Source: an uncultured Bacteroidales bacterium (GTDB lineage Bacteria > Bacteroidota > Bacteroidia > Bacteroidales > UBA932). From it: a DNA stretch of 7,269 bases. The position numbers were made by a program, and so were the translations under genes. Below, piece after piece: positions 6,756 through 7,269 of this stretch. The stretch spans positions 1 to 7,269 of the forward strand of contig CAMOKK010000065.1 of NCBI GenBank assembly GCA_946617545.1, written 5' to 3'. The notes beneath the pieces were generated by a model. The model saw only the letters and a program-made list of their open reading frames with translations. It was not told the DNA's origin and did no database searches. Numbering within the stretch: the first letter of the stretch is position 1; every line of letters starts with the position of its first letter.

Positions 6756-6862
6756 TTGACAGCTAACTTACTGTAAGTCATACGTTTATACACTATTTCT
6801 CGTTCAAAAATCGAACGAGAAATAGTGTATAAGTATATGAGAATCAATGAGTTAGTTGTCAC
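6756..6862. repeat. Large imperfect palindrome filling the intergenic region
   Basis: Two 50-base arms (6756-6805 and 6813-6862) are inverted copies around a 7-base loop (AAAAATC, 6806-6812). By hand alignment 39 of 50 positions pair: the inner 20 are perfect, the middle 18 or so are diverged, and the outer 12 pair at 10 positions (TGACAGCTAACT against TGACAACTAACT within them). The left arm begins 3 bp after the upstream stop codon, and the right arm covers the prfB stop codon (6859-6861). The region is AT-rich against GC-rich neighbours. It could be a bidirectional terminator or a small inserted palindromic element. No clear target-site duplication is visible. Confidence 0.85.
6786..6832. 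terminator. Probable bidirectional terminator hairpin (core of the palindrome)
   Basis: A perfect 20-bp stem (6786-6805 with 6813-6832) and a 7-nt loop lie between two convergent genes, 32 bp after the plus-strand stop and 26 bp after the minus-strand stop. The stem is long but AT-rich, and no T-tract follows it on either strand, so it is not a classical intrinsic terminator. It may terminate, or protect the 3' ends of both mRNAs from nucleases. The role is inferred from position. Confidence 0.5.
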
Positions 6863-7269
6863 AAATCTTCATCGGCATCGGTGACGGCGGCGCCTTTGCC
6901 CATGAGGTAAGTCTTCATGAATTCGTTGAGGTCTCCGTCCAGAACACCCTGCGTGTCGGCCGTGTTGTATCCGGTGCGCAGGTCCTTCACCAGCTTGTAA
7001 GGGTGCAGCACGTAATTGCGGATCTGGGAGCCCCACTCGATGCGCTTTTTCTGGCCTTCCAGCTCGGCCTGCTTTTCCTGGCGTTTTTTCAGTTCAATGT
7101 CGTACAGGCGGGATTTCAGGATAAGGAGGGCCCGTTGCCGATTGTCCTGCTGGCTGCGGGTTTCGGTGTTTTCCACCATGATGCCGGAGGGAATATGGCG
7201 CACGCGGACACCTGTTTCCACCTTGTTCACGTTCTGGCCGCCGTGGCCGCCGCTGCGGAAGGTGTCCCA
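6859..7269 (-). CDS. prfB: Peptide chain release factor 2, C-terminal part (5' end outside window)
   Basis: RF2 recognises UGA and UAA stop codons on the ribosome and triggers hydrolysis of peptidyl-tRNA. The frame is open to the window edge, giving 136 visible residues of a protein usually about 360-370 long. The fragment begins WDTFRSGGHGGQNVNKVETGVRVRHIPSG, containing the universal GGQ catalytic motif (fragment residues 10-12) and the following NVNKVET. Further on, WGSQIRNYVLHPYKLVKDLRTG and TQGVLDGDLNEFM are RF2 hallmarks that separate it from RF1. A GTG at 7228-7230 is an internal valine, not a start. The codon-recognition domain and the programmed frameshift site found in many prfB genes lie beyond the window. 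The C-terminus ends in an acidic tail (DADEDL) and its stop codon lies in the outer arm of the intergenic palindrome. Confidence 0.96.
   Translation of the reverse strand, partial: WDTFRSGGHGGQNVNKVETGVRVRHIPSGIMVENTETRSQQDNRQRALLILKSRLYDIELKKRQEKQAELEGQKKRIEWGSQIRNYVLHPYKLVKDLRTGYNTADTQGVLDGDLNEFMKTYLMGKGAAVTDADEDL

Noticed and set aside
6756..6784. TTGACA at 6756-6761 as a sigma70-type -35 box
   Set aside because: No TATAAT-like box at the proper distance (CATACG at 17 bp), Bacteroidota use a different promoter type, and no gene follows on that strand; the motif is part of the palindrome arm.
6749..6855. GTTAG at 6749-6753 and 6851-6855 as a target-site duplication around the palindrome
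   Set aside because: Five bases match by chance easily, and the second copy lies inside the right arm rather than outside it.

Overview
The window looks like chromosomal DNA from a GC-rich member of the Bacteroidales (Bacteroidota), possibly Alistipes-like or a related gut or rumen lineage. The evidence is the gene content (a DUF4922 protein, a DUF6515-type protein, a NamZ/DUF1343 muramidase and an AspT/YidE-type transporter), a Bacteroidota-type -7 promoter box (TAACTTTG) just before murI, and the near absence of Shine-Dalgarno sequences. The genus is a guess. Almost every base is coding, and the only intergenic stretch above 50 bp is 6754-6858.

Layout. (1) Bases 1-1945, plus strand: the 3' part of a two-domain membrane transporter with two cytoplasmic TrkA-C/RCK-C-like domains. 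Its stop overlaps by one base the start of a Nudix hydrolase of the IPP-isomerase-like type that lacks the isomerase cysteine. (2) Bases 1940-3313 (or 3334), minus strand: a DUF4922 protein with the active-site pattern of the GalT/Ap4A phosphorylase branch of the HIT superfamily and a C-terminal tail resembling the first part of a SpoIID/LytB domain. It converges on the Nudix gene with a 6-bp overlap in which one CTATAG palindrome supplies both stop codons. (3) Bases 3314-3355: a very short divergent promoter region that predicts nearly leaderless mRNAs both ways. (4) Bases 3356-6753, plus strand: a tight three-gene run of murI (glutamate racemase), a secreted NamZ-like exo-N-acetylmuramidase overlapping murI by 4 bp, and, 12 bp later, an exported protein with a long Ser/Arg/Thr/Gly repeat followed by a Tyr-rich DUF6515-like domain. 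(5) Bases 6754-6858: an AT-rich intergenic region that is essentially one large imperfect palindrome with a perfect 20-bp core stem. (6) Bases 6859-7269, minus strand: the C-terminal part of peptide chain release factor 2 (prfB), running off the right edge.

How the genes fit together. MurI makes D-glutamate for peptidoglycan, NamZ trims MurNAc from peptidoglycan outside the cytoplasm, and the tail of the DUF4922 protein recalls a peptidoglycan lytic or amidase-enhancer domain, so the centre of the window has a cell-wall theme. The downstream repeat protein may be another envelope component, but that rests only on its signal peptide and position. I see no CRISPR array, tRNA, rRNA, phage gene or transposase. 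The least explained items are the palindrome at 6756-6862, the Ser/Arg repeat protein, and the DUF4922 protein with its partial SpoIID-like tail.
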